A stretch of 64,000 bases of DNA from Ascidia mentula (taxonomy: Eukaryota; Chordata; Ascidiacea; Phlebobranchia; Ascidiidae): contig OX387202.1 of the NCBI GenBank assembly GCA_947561715.1, forward strand, positions 10,863,001-10,927,000. The letters run 5' to 3'. The translations under genes and the position numbers were made by a program. The stretch's first letter is position 1; every line of letters begins with the position of its first letter. Shown here in pieces: positions 48,023 to 58,669 of the stretch. The notes beneath the pieces are model-generated. The model did no database searches. It saw only the letters and a program-made list of their open reading frames with translations, and had not been told where the DNA came from.

Positions 48023-51000
48023 ATGAATTTTTCATCCAACGACAAGTGCTCACATGGTAAGTTTTATGACGTAAATTATCATCACACATACTTAACGATA
48101 AAACGACATCCCAAACTGACTCAATGAATCTACTCAAAGTTAATGTATTTATCACAAACTTCTCAAATATAAGTGAGATTACCTAAAACTGTTACTATTA
48201 GGAAGAACATGTAAGAAAAGACGTTGTGAGCCGTCTTCATAACACGTGTAATTTCTGTCAATCAACATTTAACATTCTTTACCTTACGTAGTGGCCAGAA
48301 TGACGTCATATTTCGACGGAATTGCATCCACAATCCGACATGAATTGGAAAGGTAACAAAAGTATTTGATTAGAAACCCGACAGTTTCAAAATCTAACTT
48401 GAAAATAGCTTGAAATTTAGTCTAACGGTAAAATAACTTCAGATGCATGTAATACTATGTGCTGTGTAATGTGATATACGCATGTTAACCATAAAAAGAC
48501 AAATAATAACTGTTAAAATAGGGAGAAACAAATTAAACGTCGCAACCAGGAAACAAGAAAACGGTATCTTGAAAGTCGGCTTCAAGACAGAAAAGAGGTA
48601 AGATGTTGTTTTTACGCTTGTGTAGTTGTGATGTCATTATTTTTGTCGTCTTTCAAACTACATCGCACATGTAACATAGAACCTTAGTTCCGCAACAAAC
48701 GTGATAAGAACTGTAAACAAACACAACGAAGCAGAACTCGTGCCTGAACTGAATAAAGAACCACCACCTTCACCACCACGAACTAGTAAAGAAGAGTTGT
48801 ACGGGTAAGATACTGGACCAAATTCATTTAGGTAAGCAAAAGCAAAAACAACAGCGTTTCTGTAAAGGAGTGGAAGAACAGATTTGTTTGAAGACTTGGA
48901 GCAATATGCTGTAAACATGGAATCTGAAGATGTGACTTTTCCGGCTTTGATGAAGCAACTGTTTATTTGGAAACTGACTGACCTTGAAAAAGTTGGTTTC
49001 GATTTCTTTATTGTTAAAGGAACCTTTGAAATTTGATTAGTTTAATATTGTTCTACTGTTTGATTTTTGTATTTTAACAATGTTGTTTTAAGGTAAGGAT
49101 TCTGTTCCACTGGATAAGTTCTCAAGATTTAAATCAGATAAAATTCCCTGAAAAACTTGCAGCAGATTCACCGTTTGGTCAGCTGAAGGCAATTAAAGAA
49201 GAAAGATCGAGTTACCACCACGTGTTTCAGCGATTGTGTCGGTAAAACTTGTTTGCGCAATTTTTAAATACATGCATTCTTTAATTTGATGTAGTTAACA
49301 ATGTTCACAATAAGTTTTATGTTTTTAAGTGCTGCTGGAATTCATTGCAAAGTTATCAAGGGTTACGTAAAAGGTGTTGGATACTATCCTGATCACTCAT
49401 TTTCTGCCAATCCTCATCAATGTCGTGGAACTTGGAATGCTGTTCTTATCAACAATGAGTGGAGGTTTATTGACACGGATTGGGGAGCAAGAAGTCGTGA
49501 TGGTATTAAAGAGGTTTACTGGCATTGTAGCCAAACTACATCAGTCACTTTTTTTTAAAAAAAAAATCAAGCTCCCGGTGAGGTTTGAACTTCCAACCTT
49601 GGAATGACCAGACCGAATGCTCTGCTGAGGGTATATTGGGGGCAACACACGCAGGTGGAAAGCCCAGGGAGTTAAAGCCTCACCAGGAGTTTTATTCTCT
49701 CCCGACTTGTGCTGATCTAGCTTGGTTTCGATGCCAGTGAATCTAATAATAAATACGTTAGCTGAGGTATTCTAGTAGGGGCCTACGCCGTTGGATCATC
49801 CTGCAATAACATCAAACAAAGTTGTAGCGAACACAGTGTAATATTTTACTTCGCTTGTCCTGATGAAGGTTGTTGAATAAAGTCCGAAACGTCGTCCAAA
49901 CAAGTTTTTTGCCAGAAGAGCCTTAAATTATTGAACACCAATATTACAGATACAGTTTCGAATTTCATATTAATATTACACAGTGTTCGCTACACTATTC
50001 AAGTGTTGTTGTTTTTTACCTAAAACTGGATAAAGGCATTAAGTTTTCTGTTCACAAATAGTTTCACTTCTTTATCAGAAACAACAGGGGCACTTACGTA
50101 CAAATTTATTGAGTTTTGGTTTCTCACGGATCCAGACAAGTTTATCTCAAGCCATTACGCGGATGAATCCGCTTGGCAACTTTTGCATCAACCAATAGCA
50201 CTTGATCAATTTGAGGTAAAAAAAATTGTATCTGTTTTAGTATTGTGATAAGAGAAAATTTTATTATAACGTACTGCATCTGGACAACTGGATTCGCCTG
50301 AACTGTATATTTGGGTGATACATTCAACATATAACAAACAGCGTTATCATCAGGGGTTTTGTGTTATCCCCTTCTTATAACGCAGTAATATTTCATGCAA
50401 TGGCATGATTGGCAGGATCGCCCCACTGCGCAGGTCCTTGCTTGGCGATCACAGCATTAGGTTTGCAGGCTTGGCAGCCCAGGCATTGCAGCCTAGCTGG
50501 ATCAGCCACTTTCTTATAATTTGCAAACCGGTTGTTCTAAATGGCACCCTGCTTAAATTGGTTCCATATTATTTTGATAGAAACTCTTCTTTACACTTTT
50601 GGGTGTCGTCACTGGTTGCAAGCCAGATATTTTAAACACTGTATGCAAATTCCAGTTTTCCCTCAAACTATCAGGTTTTACTGAAAAACGCTAGAATAAT
50701 TCGTCATGTGAAACACAATATTATTATTATTGCAATTGTTTTAACACACTTGTTTGTTAGATGTCCGTCATAAAAAGGCCGATGTTTTACCAACTCAAAC
50801 TTGTATCACACCAGAATGCAATTGTACAAACAGACGAAACTGGGTTTGTAAAAGTAACACTAAATTATGGGGGACGTGACGTCACATTTTTATCAACTCT
50901 CCATGAAAAAGTTGAAAGCAAGTTGCAAGACGAAGTGCTGAATTCTGTTAAGATGAAGCGAAGTAAAGACGAACAGGTAAGAGTCAAAACAAAAACAAAG

Positions 51001-51175
51001 TGAGCGATATGGTAAAGATTTGATTGAATCTGTTTTACAGTTGTTCGAGGTTCGCCTTCGTAAACCTGGGCAATATATTTTGACCATATTAGGAAGACCA
51101 TCAAGTGACAAAATATGGACGTACATATGTCGTTATCAAATAGACGGCTCCAAGATCAATTCCGACACTGAGTAA
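48023..51175 (+). CDS. KY/hillarin-like pseudo-transglutaminase, array gene 3
   Basis: Exons 48023-48056, 48292-48352, 48522-48597, 48680-48804, 48868-48991, 49093-49241, 49330-49502, 50079-50215, 50761-50976 and 51041-51175; 409 residues, all frames open. It differs from genes 1-2 at a few positions: IRHELER for IRDELER, FIDTDWGAR for FIDTLWGAR, VKMKRSKDEQ for VKINRSKDEQ, and INSDTE at the end. Cys position is Arg, His position Gly, Asp kept. The FIDTD version agrees with copies B and 4, so the Leu of genes 1-2 is probably the derived state. Confidence 0.85.
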
Positions 51176-53434
51176 ACGAAGGAAAATACAAACTACAAAC
51201 TAGTCATGTATTGACAGTAGTGTGTGTTGCCGATAACTAAAACGTATACTTGTGCATTATTTTTCACTCTAAAACAAACATGTGATCCATAATGTTCGGT
51301 AAGCTACTTACAGAGCAAACTGTTTCGACCAATAAGATCTCATCAGTGCAACTGGAGGGAGTAGTTCTGGACTAAAAAGTAAAACATATCTGCAAAAAAA
51401 AATTATGTAACTTGTCAGTTTTATGAAGCAAAACGTGTCTTTTTTGTACTTAAATTCCCGAAAAGAGCGTAAGTAAACACCGAGTCCCTTTAGTAATTTT
51501 TTTACATGGGGAAAGCTTCTCGTTTACGTAGTGAAAGTAATCGTTGCGTCCTTCGCCACAGCGTATGGAGATATAGCCTGATATTTTGCTCGTTTCCTCT
51601 AATAGGCAGAACACTTGTTCCAGTAAAATGCGCTTATTTTAACATGTAAGACAAAAAAACTTATTTAGAATTCAGCCACATAAATATCGTCATTGGATGC
51701 ATCCATGCCGTAAGTATTATGTCATTAAAAACACGTATTCCTGAGGTACAAGGCCTACTGTTTTACATAACGATTTTTCGTGACAATTGAAATTTGGTGC
51801 CGATAAATCTAATATTATAAACTGTAGAACCAGGCGTGCTATTGTATGCTGCTTTTGCCAGGCTCATACACGATATTTGTGACGCGGAGTCTAATGGCAC
51901 TATTGGTTATTGGCCACAGTGTTTCCACCTTGATTTGTTTCCGGTTGATTGCCATAGCCACACTGCTGAGACACATCAAGTCGAAACAGTTTGAACTGTG
52001 CGAAAAAGCAGTTCACGGATTGTGACTCAAGGGTTTCTGCTTTCTGTTTTTTGGTTACATTGGTGCCTGCGGTAGATACGTGCGTACATGACCTATGTAA
52101 CCAAAAATATAATAAGAGCCACCATCGATAACTGGCACCTGTTGCTCGCCCAGACCGTTGGTCACAATCTGCACTCGATTCATTGTGATTGGCTTGTATG
52201 CTTTTTATTGTTTAGGTTATGGTAATGTAGAATTGTTTGCTTGGAGGAAAATATAATATGTTTTGCAACATACAAACAAGGGTATTGCGGTTATTTTACA
52301 CTTATTAATTATATAACAAGACACTATCTATTTGTTTGCTTTTTTCTCAATAAACCTCATCTCATTTTTTCATGGTTGGTTAATCATGGTCGAATTTTTT
52401 CGCCCGTGTTCGGTCATGCGCAACCACCTTCAGCGATGTAGCTTATCACGGTTTTAGCATTTTAAAGGAATATTTTGACAATTCTTAATTTCAAGCACAA
52501 ACGTGGAACTGTATTTTTGCAACTAAATCGTAATATAACAAAACTAATAACAAAGCAAGATTTGAAATTTGTCAATAGTTGCCAACAATTTGTAAAAGTT
52601 TGGCTGATTTAGTTGTTAGAGTGGTTTTTCGTGCTACATTAAAGGGCTATTACGTGATTGTGCCCAGGTGTTTCATTCAGGCAACATGTTGTCTCGCGTG
52701 AACACCGTGTAGCCTTTTGTTTTAGAGCGTGATCATGCGCTTTGTTTGTTGACTTTTCGAGCGTTGCCCTTCGACACTGTCATTTGATTTAGAATACTTT
52801 AACCCAAGTATTATGTTACCTGGCTAACTGCGGAGTCCATGTTAGTACAGTTTTGAGATATACCTCGTTAAATAGATCAAGCATGTTTTCCATGTATTTC
52901 CATGCACAACAGTTTTTTCTGCAAGGTTTAGTTCTTTTCAATGCGATCGACCATAACATATTCCAGAGACACAAACACGGTTATTAACAAATCATGTAAG
53001 GTTCAGTTGCATCACAGCCAAGCTGGATCAGCCACCCGACAAGTCGAAGCGATATCTGAAAAATCAAGCTCCCGGTGCGGTTTGAACTCACGACCCTGGG
53101 CTAACCGGGCCCAACGCTCTACCGACTCTGCTTGACTGCGCTATCGACTATTGATCTGAGCTTCGGGAGCTTAGCGCTTTTACAGGGTATATTGTGGTCA
53201 AGGTACACTAGTGCACAAGTCCACAACTTGCCAGGGGATCTTTACATATACTTATACGGATCTCCACCACCACTTGGCTGCATTGTCAGTGAACCTTATG
53301 ATCAAAATACGTGAGCTGAGATCGCCAAATATAAATGTCCTGTGCAGTGTGGCGATACTGCCTTGCCATGCGATAACATATAACACTTCTGCGTTGTATG
53401 CATGTTTTTCTTTTTTAGGATTTGAATACGAAAT
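51176..53434. repeat. KY array spacer 3 (rearranged)
   Basis: Shorter and more diverged than spacers 0-2. The hammerhead-like motif at about 51299-51351 (-) keeps stem II. Sequence around 51.9-52.2 kb includes extra bases not in other spacers, and the 52.44 kb region lacks a stretch present in others. SINE at 53.07 kb. No gene. Confidence 0.8.
53066..53350 (-). mobile_element. tRNA-derived SINE upstream of array copy 4
   Basis: Same orthologous insertion as in the other units, with a short deletion in the D-arm region. Confidence 0.68.
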
Positions 53435-56400
53435 ATGAATTTTTCATCAAACGACAAGTGCTCACATGGTAAGTTTATAACTAGCATGTCTTTGACGTAA
53501 ATTATAATAACACAAACTTGAGGATAAAACAACAGCCCAAACTGACTCAATGAATATACTCAAAGTTAATGTATTTATTACAAACTTCTCAAATGCAAAC
53601 GAGATTACCTAAAACAGGTACTTCATAACACGAGAAATTTCTGTCGTTCATTATTTAACATTCTTTACCATTCGTAGTGACCAGAATGACGTCATATTTC
53701 GACGGAATTGCATCCACAATCCGCGATGAATTGGACAGGTAAAAAAAGCATTTGATCAGAAACCCGACATTTTTAAAATCTAACTTGAAATTTAGTCTAA
53801 CGTTAAAATAACTTCAGAACTGATAATGCATGTAATACTATGTGCTCTGTAATGTGATATACGCATTATAACCACAAAACGATCAATAATAAGTGTTAAA
53901 ATAGGGAGAAACAAATTAAACGTCGCAACCAGGAAATAAGGAAACGGTATCTTGAAAGTCGACTTCAAGACAGGAAAGAGGTGAGATGTTGTTCTTACGC
54001 TTGTGTAGTTGTGGTAACATTATTTTTGGCGTCTTTCAAACTATATCGCACATGTAACGTAGAACCTTAGTTCCGCAACAAACATGATAAGAACTGTAAA
54101 CAAACACAACGAAGCAGAACTCGTGCCTGAACTGAATAAAGAACCACCACCTTCACCACCACGAACTAGTAAAGAAGAGTTGTACGGGTAAGATACTGGA
54201 CCAAATTCATTTAGGTAACCAAAAGCAAACACAACAGCGTTTCTATAAAGGTGTGGAAGCACAGATTTGTTTGAAGACTTGGAGGAATATGCTGTAAACA
54301 TGGAAACTGAGGATGTGACGTTTCCGGCTTTAATGAAGCAATTGTTTGTTTGGAAACTGACTGACCTTGAAAAAGTTGGTTTTGATTTCTTTATTGTTAA
54401 AGGAACATCAACCCTTTGAAATTTGTTAGTTAGATATTGTTCTACTGTCTGATTTTTGTATTTTGGCAATGTTCTCTTAAGGTTAGGATTCTGTTCCATT
54501 GGATAAGTTCTCAAGATTTAAATGAGACAACATTTCCTGACAAACTTTTCACCGTAACAGCAGATTCACCGTTAAGTCAGCTGAAGGCAATTAAAGAAGA
54601 AAGCTCGAGTTACCACCACGTGTTCCAACGATTGTGTCGGTAAAACTTGTTTGCGCAAAGATAAACCACCCGTGTGGTCACGCAATACTTTTACATACAT
54701 ACATTGTTTAACTTGATGTAGTTAACAGTGTTCAAAATACGTTTTATGTTTTTGAGTGCTGCTGGAATTCATTGCAAAGTTATCGAGGGTTACGTAAAAG
54801 GTTTCCGATATTATCCTGATCACTCATTTTCTGCCAATCCTAATGAACTCCATGGAACTTGGAATGCTGTTCTTATCAACAATGAGTGGAGGTTTATTGA
54901 CACGGATTGGGGAGCAAGAAGTCGTGATGGTATTAAGCAGGTTTATTGACATTGCAGTCAAACTACATGTTCCGACAAGTCGGACTGGGATTTAAAAATC
55001 AAGCTCCCGGTGAGGTTTCAACTCACAACCCTGGAATAACCAGACCGAACGCTCTGCTTTTCGCTCCAACGTGTGCTGATCCAGTTTGGTTGCGATGCCA
55101 GTGAATCCATCAATAAATACGTTAGCTGAGATAGTCTAGTAGGGGCCTGCCCCGTTGGACCATCCTGCCTTGTCATGCAATAGCATCAAACACACTAGTA
55201 GCGAACACAGTGTAATATTAATATGAAATACGAAACTGTTCCTGTAATATTGGTATTTGTTTATACGTGGTCTGTTTACCACGTACGATAGAACAACTCA
55301 TATACGTGTCCAACATTAATTATATTGCATTTGTTTGTGTTTGGGGTTGGTGAGGATGAATCCACCCATTCGATTACTTGTGGTTCCACATCGACTGCTG
55401 TCGTACGTTTGTGCCATCTTCAGTAAATGATTGTTTTATCTGATTGGTGTAATATGCACGGAGATTTAGTCGCACTAAGGAGCAAGTCACGTATAAACAA
55501 ATACCAAAATTACAGATACAGTTCCGAATTTCATATTAATATTATACTGTGTTGGCTACACTATTCAAGTGTTGTAATTTTTTACCTAAAACTGGATAAA
55601 GACATTAATTACTCTGTTCACAAATAGTTTCATTTGTCTATCAGAAAAAACAGGGGCACTTACGTACAAATTTGATGGCAACTTTTGCATCAACCAATAT
55701 CACTTGATCAATTTAAGGTAGAAAATTTGTATCTTTTTAGTATTGTGATAAGAGAAAATTTTATTATAACATACTGTATGTGGACAACTAGATTCGCCTG
55801 GCCTGTATATTTGGGTGAAACATGCAAGATATAACAAACGTTATAGCGTTATCATCAGGGGGTTCGTGCTATCCCCTTCTTATAATTTGCGAACCGGTTG
55901 TTCAACATGGCAACCCTGCATAAATTGGTTCCATATGATTTTAATACAAACTCTTCTCAACATTTTTGAGTTTCGTCACTGATTTCAAGCCAGATATTTT
56001 AAACACTGTATTTGAATTCCAGTTTTCCCTCAAACTATCAGCTTTTACTGAAAAACGCTTAATTAATTCGTCATGTGAAACACAATATTATTATTATTGC
56101 AATTGTTTTAACACACTTGTTTGTTAGATGTCCGTCATAAAATGGCCGATGTTTTACCAACTCAAACTTGTATCACACCAGAATGCAATTGTACAAACAG
56201 ACGAAAATGGGTTTGTAAAAGTGACAATAAATTACGGGGGACGTGACGTCACATTTTCAGCAAATCTCCATGAAAAAGTTGAAAGCAAGTTGCAAGACGA
56301 AGTGCTGAATTCTGTTAAGATCAACGGAAGTGAAGACGAACAGGTAAGCATTAAAACGAATACAAAGTGCATCGATATTGTAAAGGTTTGCTTAAATCTG

Positions 56401-56543
56401 CTTTACAGGTGTTCGAGGTTCGCCTTCGTAAACCTGGGCAATATATTTTGACCATATTAGGAAGACCATCAAGTGACAAAATATGGACGTATGTATGTCG
56501 TTATCAAATAGACGGCTCCAAGATCAAATCCGACACTGAGTGA
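53435..56543 (+). pseudogene. KY/hillarin-like array copy 4 (frameshifted)
   Basis: Exons 53435-53468, 53678-53738, 53905-53980, 54063-54187, 54251-54374, 54482-54639, 54757-54929, 55645-55717, 56128-56343 and 56409-56543. Exon 6 has an in-frame 9-bp insertion. Exon 8 is 73 nt instead of 137: the 64 bp encoding FWFLTDPDKF through the start of WQLL are deleted, shifting the frame so that exon 9 stops after RCPS. Other exons remain clean, so the loss is recent, or exon 8 may be skipped (though that would also leave the frame disturbed). Position 178-equivalent is Ser (KEESSSY). At the His site LHGTWNAV has Gly, with His one residue earlier. Confidence 0.82.
55198..55560. mobile_element. Foldback/MITE-like element in intron 7 of copy 4
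   Basis: Long terminal inverted repeats (about 60 bp, beginning GTAGCGAACACAGTG and ending ACTGTGTTGGCTAC) with an interior of about 240 bp. The interior resembles 20.47-20.80 kb and 22.46-22.80 kb. Genes 1-3 keep a short internally deleted version at 38.29, 44.12 and 49.82 kb. Confidence 0.7.
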
Positions 56544-57430
56544 ACGAAGGAGAATACAAACTACAAACTAGTCATGTATATATTCAGTAGTGTGTGTTGC
56601 CGGTAACTGAAACGTATACTTGTGCATTATTTTTCACTCTTATACAAGCATGTGATCCATAATGTTCGGTAAGCTACTAACAAAGCAAACTGTTTCGACC
56701 AATAAGATCTCATCAGTGCAACTGGAGGGTGTAGTTCTGGACTAAATGGTAAAATTTGTCACGCGTTTTATTGCTTTCGCCTTGTTTAACCGTTGCAATG
56801 ATGTAAGAAAGCAATCTGTCAATAATTCTGTCATAAACTCATACGACTGTTTGCATCATTCATTGTGGCTTAACTGAAAGTGTATGTCTGTAATGGGACA
56901 GAAAAATGATGTAACTTGTCAATTTCACGAAGCAAATGTGTCTCTTTGAATAAAAAAGCCAAAGCTAAGATGCTGTTAATCATTTTTTATTAAACGTTTC
57001 GAACCTATACTTGGTTCATTATCAGTACTACTACAGCTGATTGCAGAAAAGCGTCAAGTTAATAAAGGACTGAAAGGCAGAAGGGAAACAGCAGCAACAA
57101 CAACGAGCAACAAGCCAGAGGCGTGTAGCGTGACAGCAGCGTCGATAGCACAGAGTGGCGTCATCATTTGCAGAGAGTCTTTTTTGTGATCTAGCGCTGA
57201 CAGTTTTCTTGAAGTTCAATTGTACGTAAAACACTGTCGCCACCTAAGTTGACATAGGACCCACTTCAACAACGCTGACATTTCTGCAGGTGTAATTGAA
57301 TACTTTTTAATTTTGTCTGCAGTTGATATAACCTGATGCGAAGTAACTATGAACTTAATCAATCATTGACAAGATTGATTGATCAATCATTTATTAATCA
57401 TCTTTGTTAAGAACATGTTTAAAATTCCGA
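56544..57430. repeat. KY array spacer 4 with Penelope insertion
   Basis: Collinear with other spacers up to about 56.95 kb and again from 57.18 kb. The hammerhead-like motif at about 56669-56722 (-) has a weakened stem III (TTG instead of CTG). Confidence 0.8.
56955..57178 (-). mobile_element. Penelope-like element 3' tail (unit-4 specific insertion)
   Basis: On the minus strand it resembles 32.93-33.17 kb, ending with CTGATAA, a GAACC/GGTTC stem and GAAACGTTTAAT. It interrupts spacer sequence that is continuous in units 0-3. The hammerhead core here is mutated (CTGATAA for CTGATGA). Confidence 0.75.
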
Positions 57431-57687
57431 ATACAGCTTGAGTAAACACCGAGTCCCATCATAGTGAACTTCTTTCCAGTCGTGGGAATGCGTTTACGAT
57501 GAGAAAGTAACCGTTGCAACCTTCGTTACAGCTGAGATAGATAGTCTAATGCTTTGCACGTTTCGCAACTTGGCACAAACACTCGTTCCAGCAAAATTCG
57601 CTTACTTTAACCTAAAACTTATGAATTACATGAATAATGTAATAAGCAAACATATCACCAACCTCAGAAGTTGATTATCGACAAACA

Positions 57688-57856
57688 TTATCGTAAGCTA
57701 GTATTTGACATATTGTTCACTTCCACCAAACGCTGGTCAGCTGGTTCAGATGACTGTGAATAACATTTCATAGAATTCACATTTTCCACAGCCTCCCGGA
57801 GCTGTTGCTTCCACATGTTGGCGTAAACTTGATCACGTGACATGAGCTCACTGTGG
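57688..57856 (-). pseudogene. ABCB6-like terminal exon, second copy
   Basis: A 169-nt exon identical in length to 31197-31365 and almost identical in product (HSELMSRDQVYANMWKQQL ... NNMSNTSLR-stop), preceded on its strand by an AG acceptor. No other ABC exon is nearby. The adjacent 57.44-57.60 kb is its 3' flank, the part that also survives in all KY spacers. Confidence 0.85.
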
Positions 57857-57966
57857 CTATCGATGCATCCATACCGTAAGTAAGGGTGTGGAAGAATGAC
57901 TTGCAGTACGAACTTCAACAAAACTGCATTTTCAAACGAAATTAAGTCAGTATATTTGATTGAAAG

Positions 57967-58363
57967 AAATCAGTCTTGAAACGTTCAAACTTCTTCAAAT
58001 TTAAGCATAATCTTTTATCCCACCCCAATGGAATGATAAAAGCTGATGAAAATGGATTTGTAAAGATTGCGCTGAAAAAGACGTCTGGGAGAAGTGATCT
58101 TGAACTCTCATCGATTCTTGAAGAAAAAGTTTAAAACAGTTTGCAGGAAAAAGTGTTTGTTTGTGTTTAGGCGTACAAAGTCGCGGACGAACCGATAACA
58201 ATTCTTAAACTATTTCACAGTGTGTGTGTGTGTTGTAACCTTACATCTTGTACGATAAATGTTACACGTATTTGAGGTTCGTCTTCCAAAGCCTGGGCAA
58301 TATATTCTAAGCTTATTTGGTGACTACCCTGATGAAAATCAGACAAGCTTTAGTCAATACTAA
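57967..58363 (+). pseudogene. Relic of the last two exons of a KY-like gene
   Basis: 57967-58134 reads KSVLKRSNFFKFKHNLLSHP, then ADENGFVKIALKKTSGRSDL, ending at a stop after SILEEKV. 58268-58363 reads VFEVRLPKPGQYILSLFGDYP and stops at NQTSFSQY. The acceptor before the last exon is AC instead of AG. It is closer to copies A/B than to the array genes. Confidence 0.78.
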
Positions 58364-58669
58364 AAGGACGTTCTTTGGTGAAGTGAGAATTGTATGTTTT
58401 ATTCGGTCGCATGTGACCAATACACGTGTTGTTGATGCGATTTTACCCAAATATACTCAAAATGAAAAATCTTTTTGCTCGAAACAATTCTGACAGTTGA
58501 GATATAAATCTTCAAATCACTGCGCAAGTAGCATTTCTTTTTCTCGCTCAAATAAGAGTTACAGCCCGAATAAATTCCTTATATCGATTAAATATAAATT
58601 GAGCTTTAGGTTTTTTTATTTATTTGCTTTACAAAGCTATTATTCAAAATGCATAATTTAAAGAGTTAA

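Noticed and set aside
33200..57400. CRISPR-like or bacterial operon interpretation of the repeats
   Set aside because: Units are kilobase-sized eukaryotic gene duplicates with introns; no short regular repeat-spacer pattern exists.
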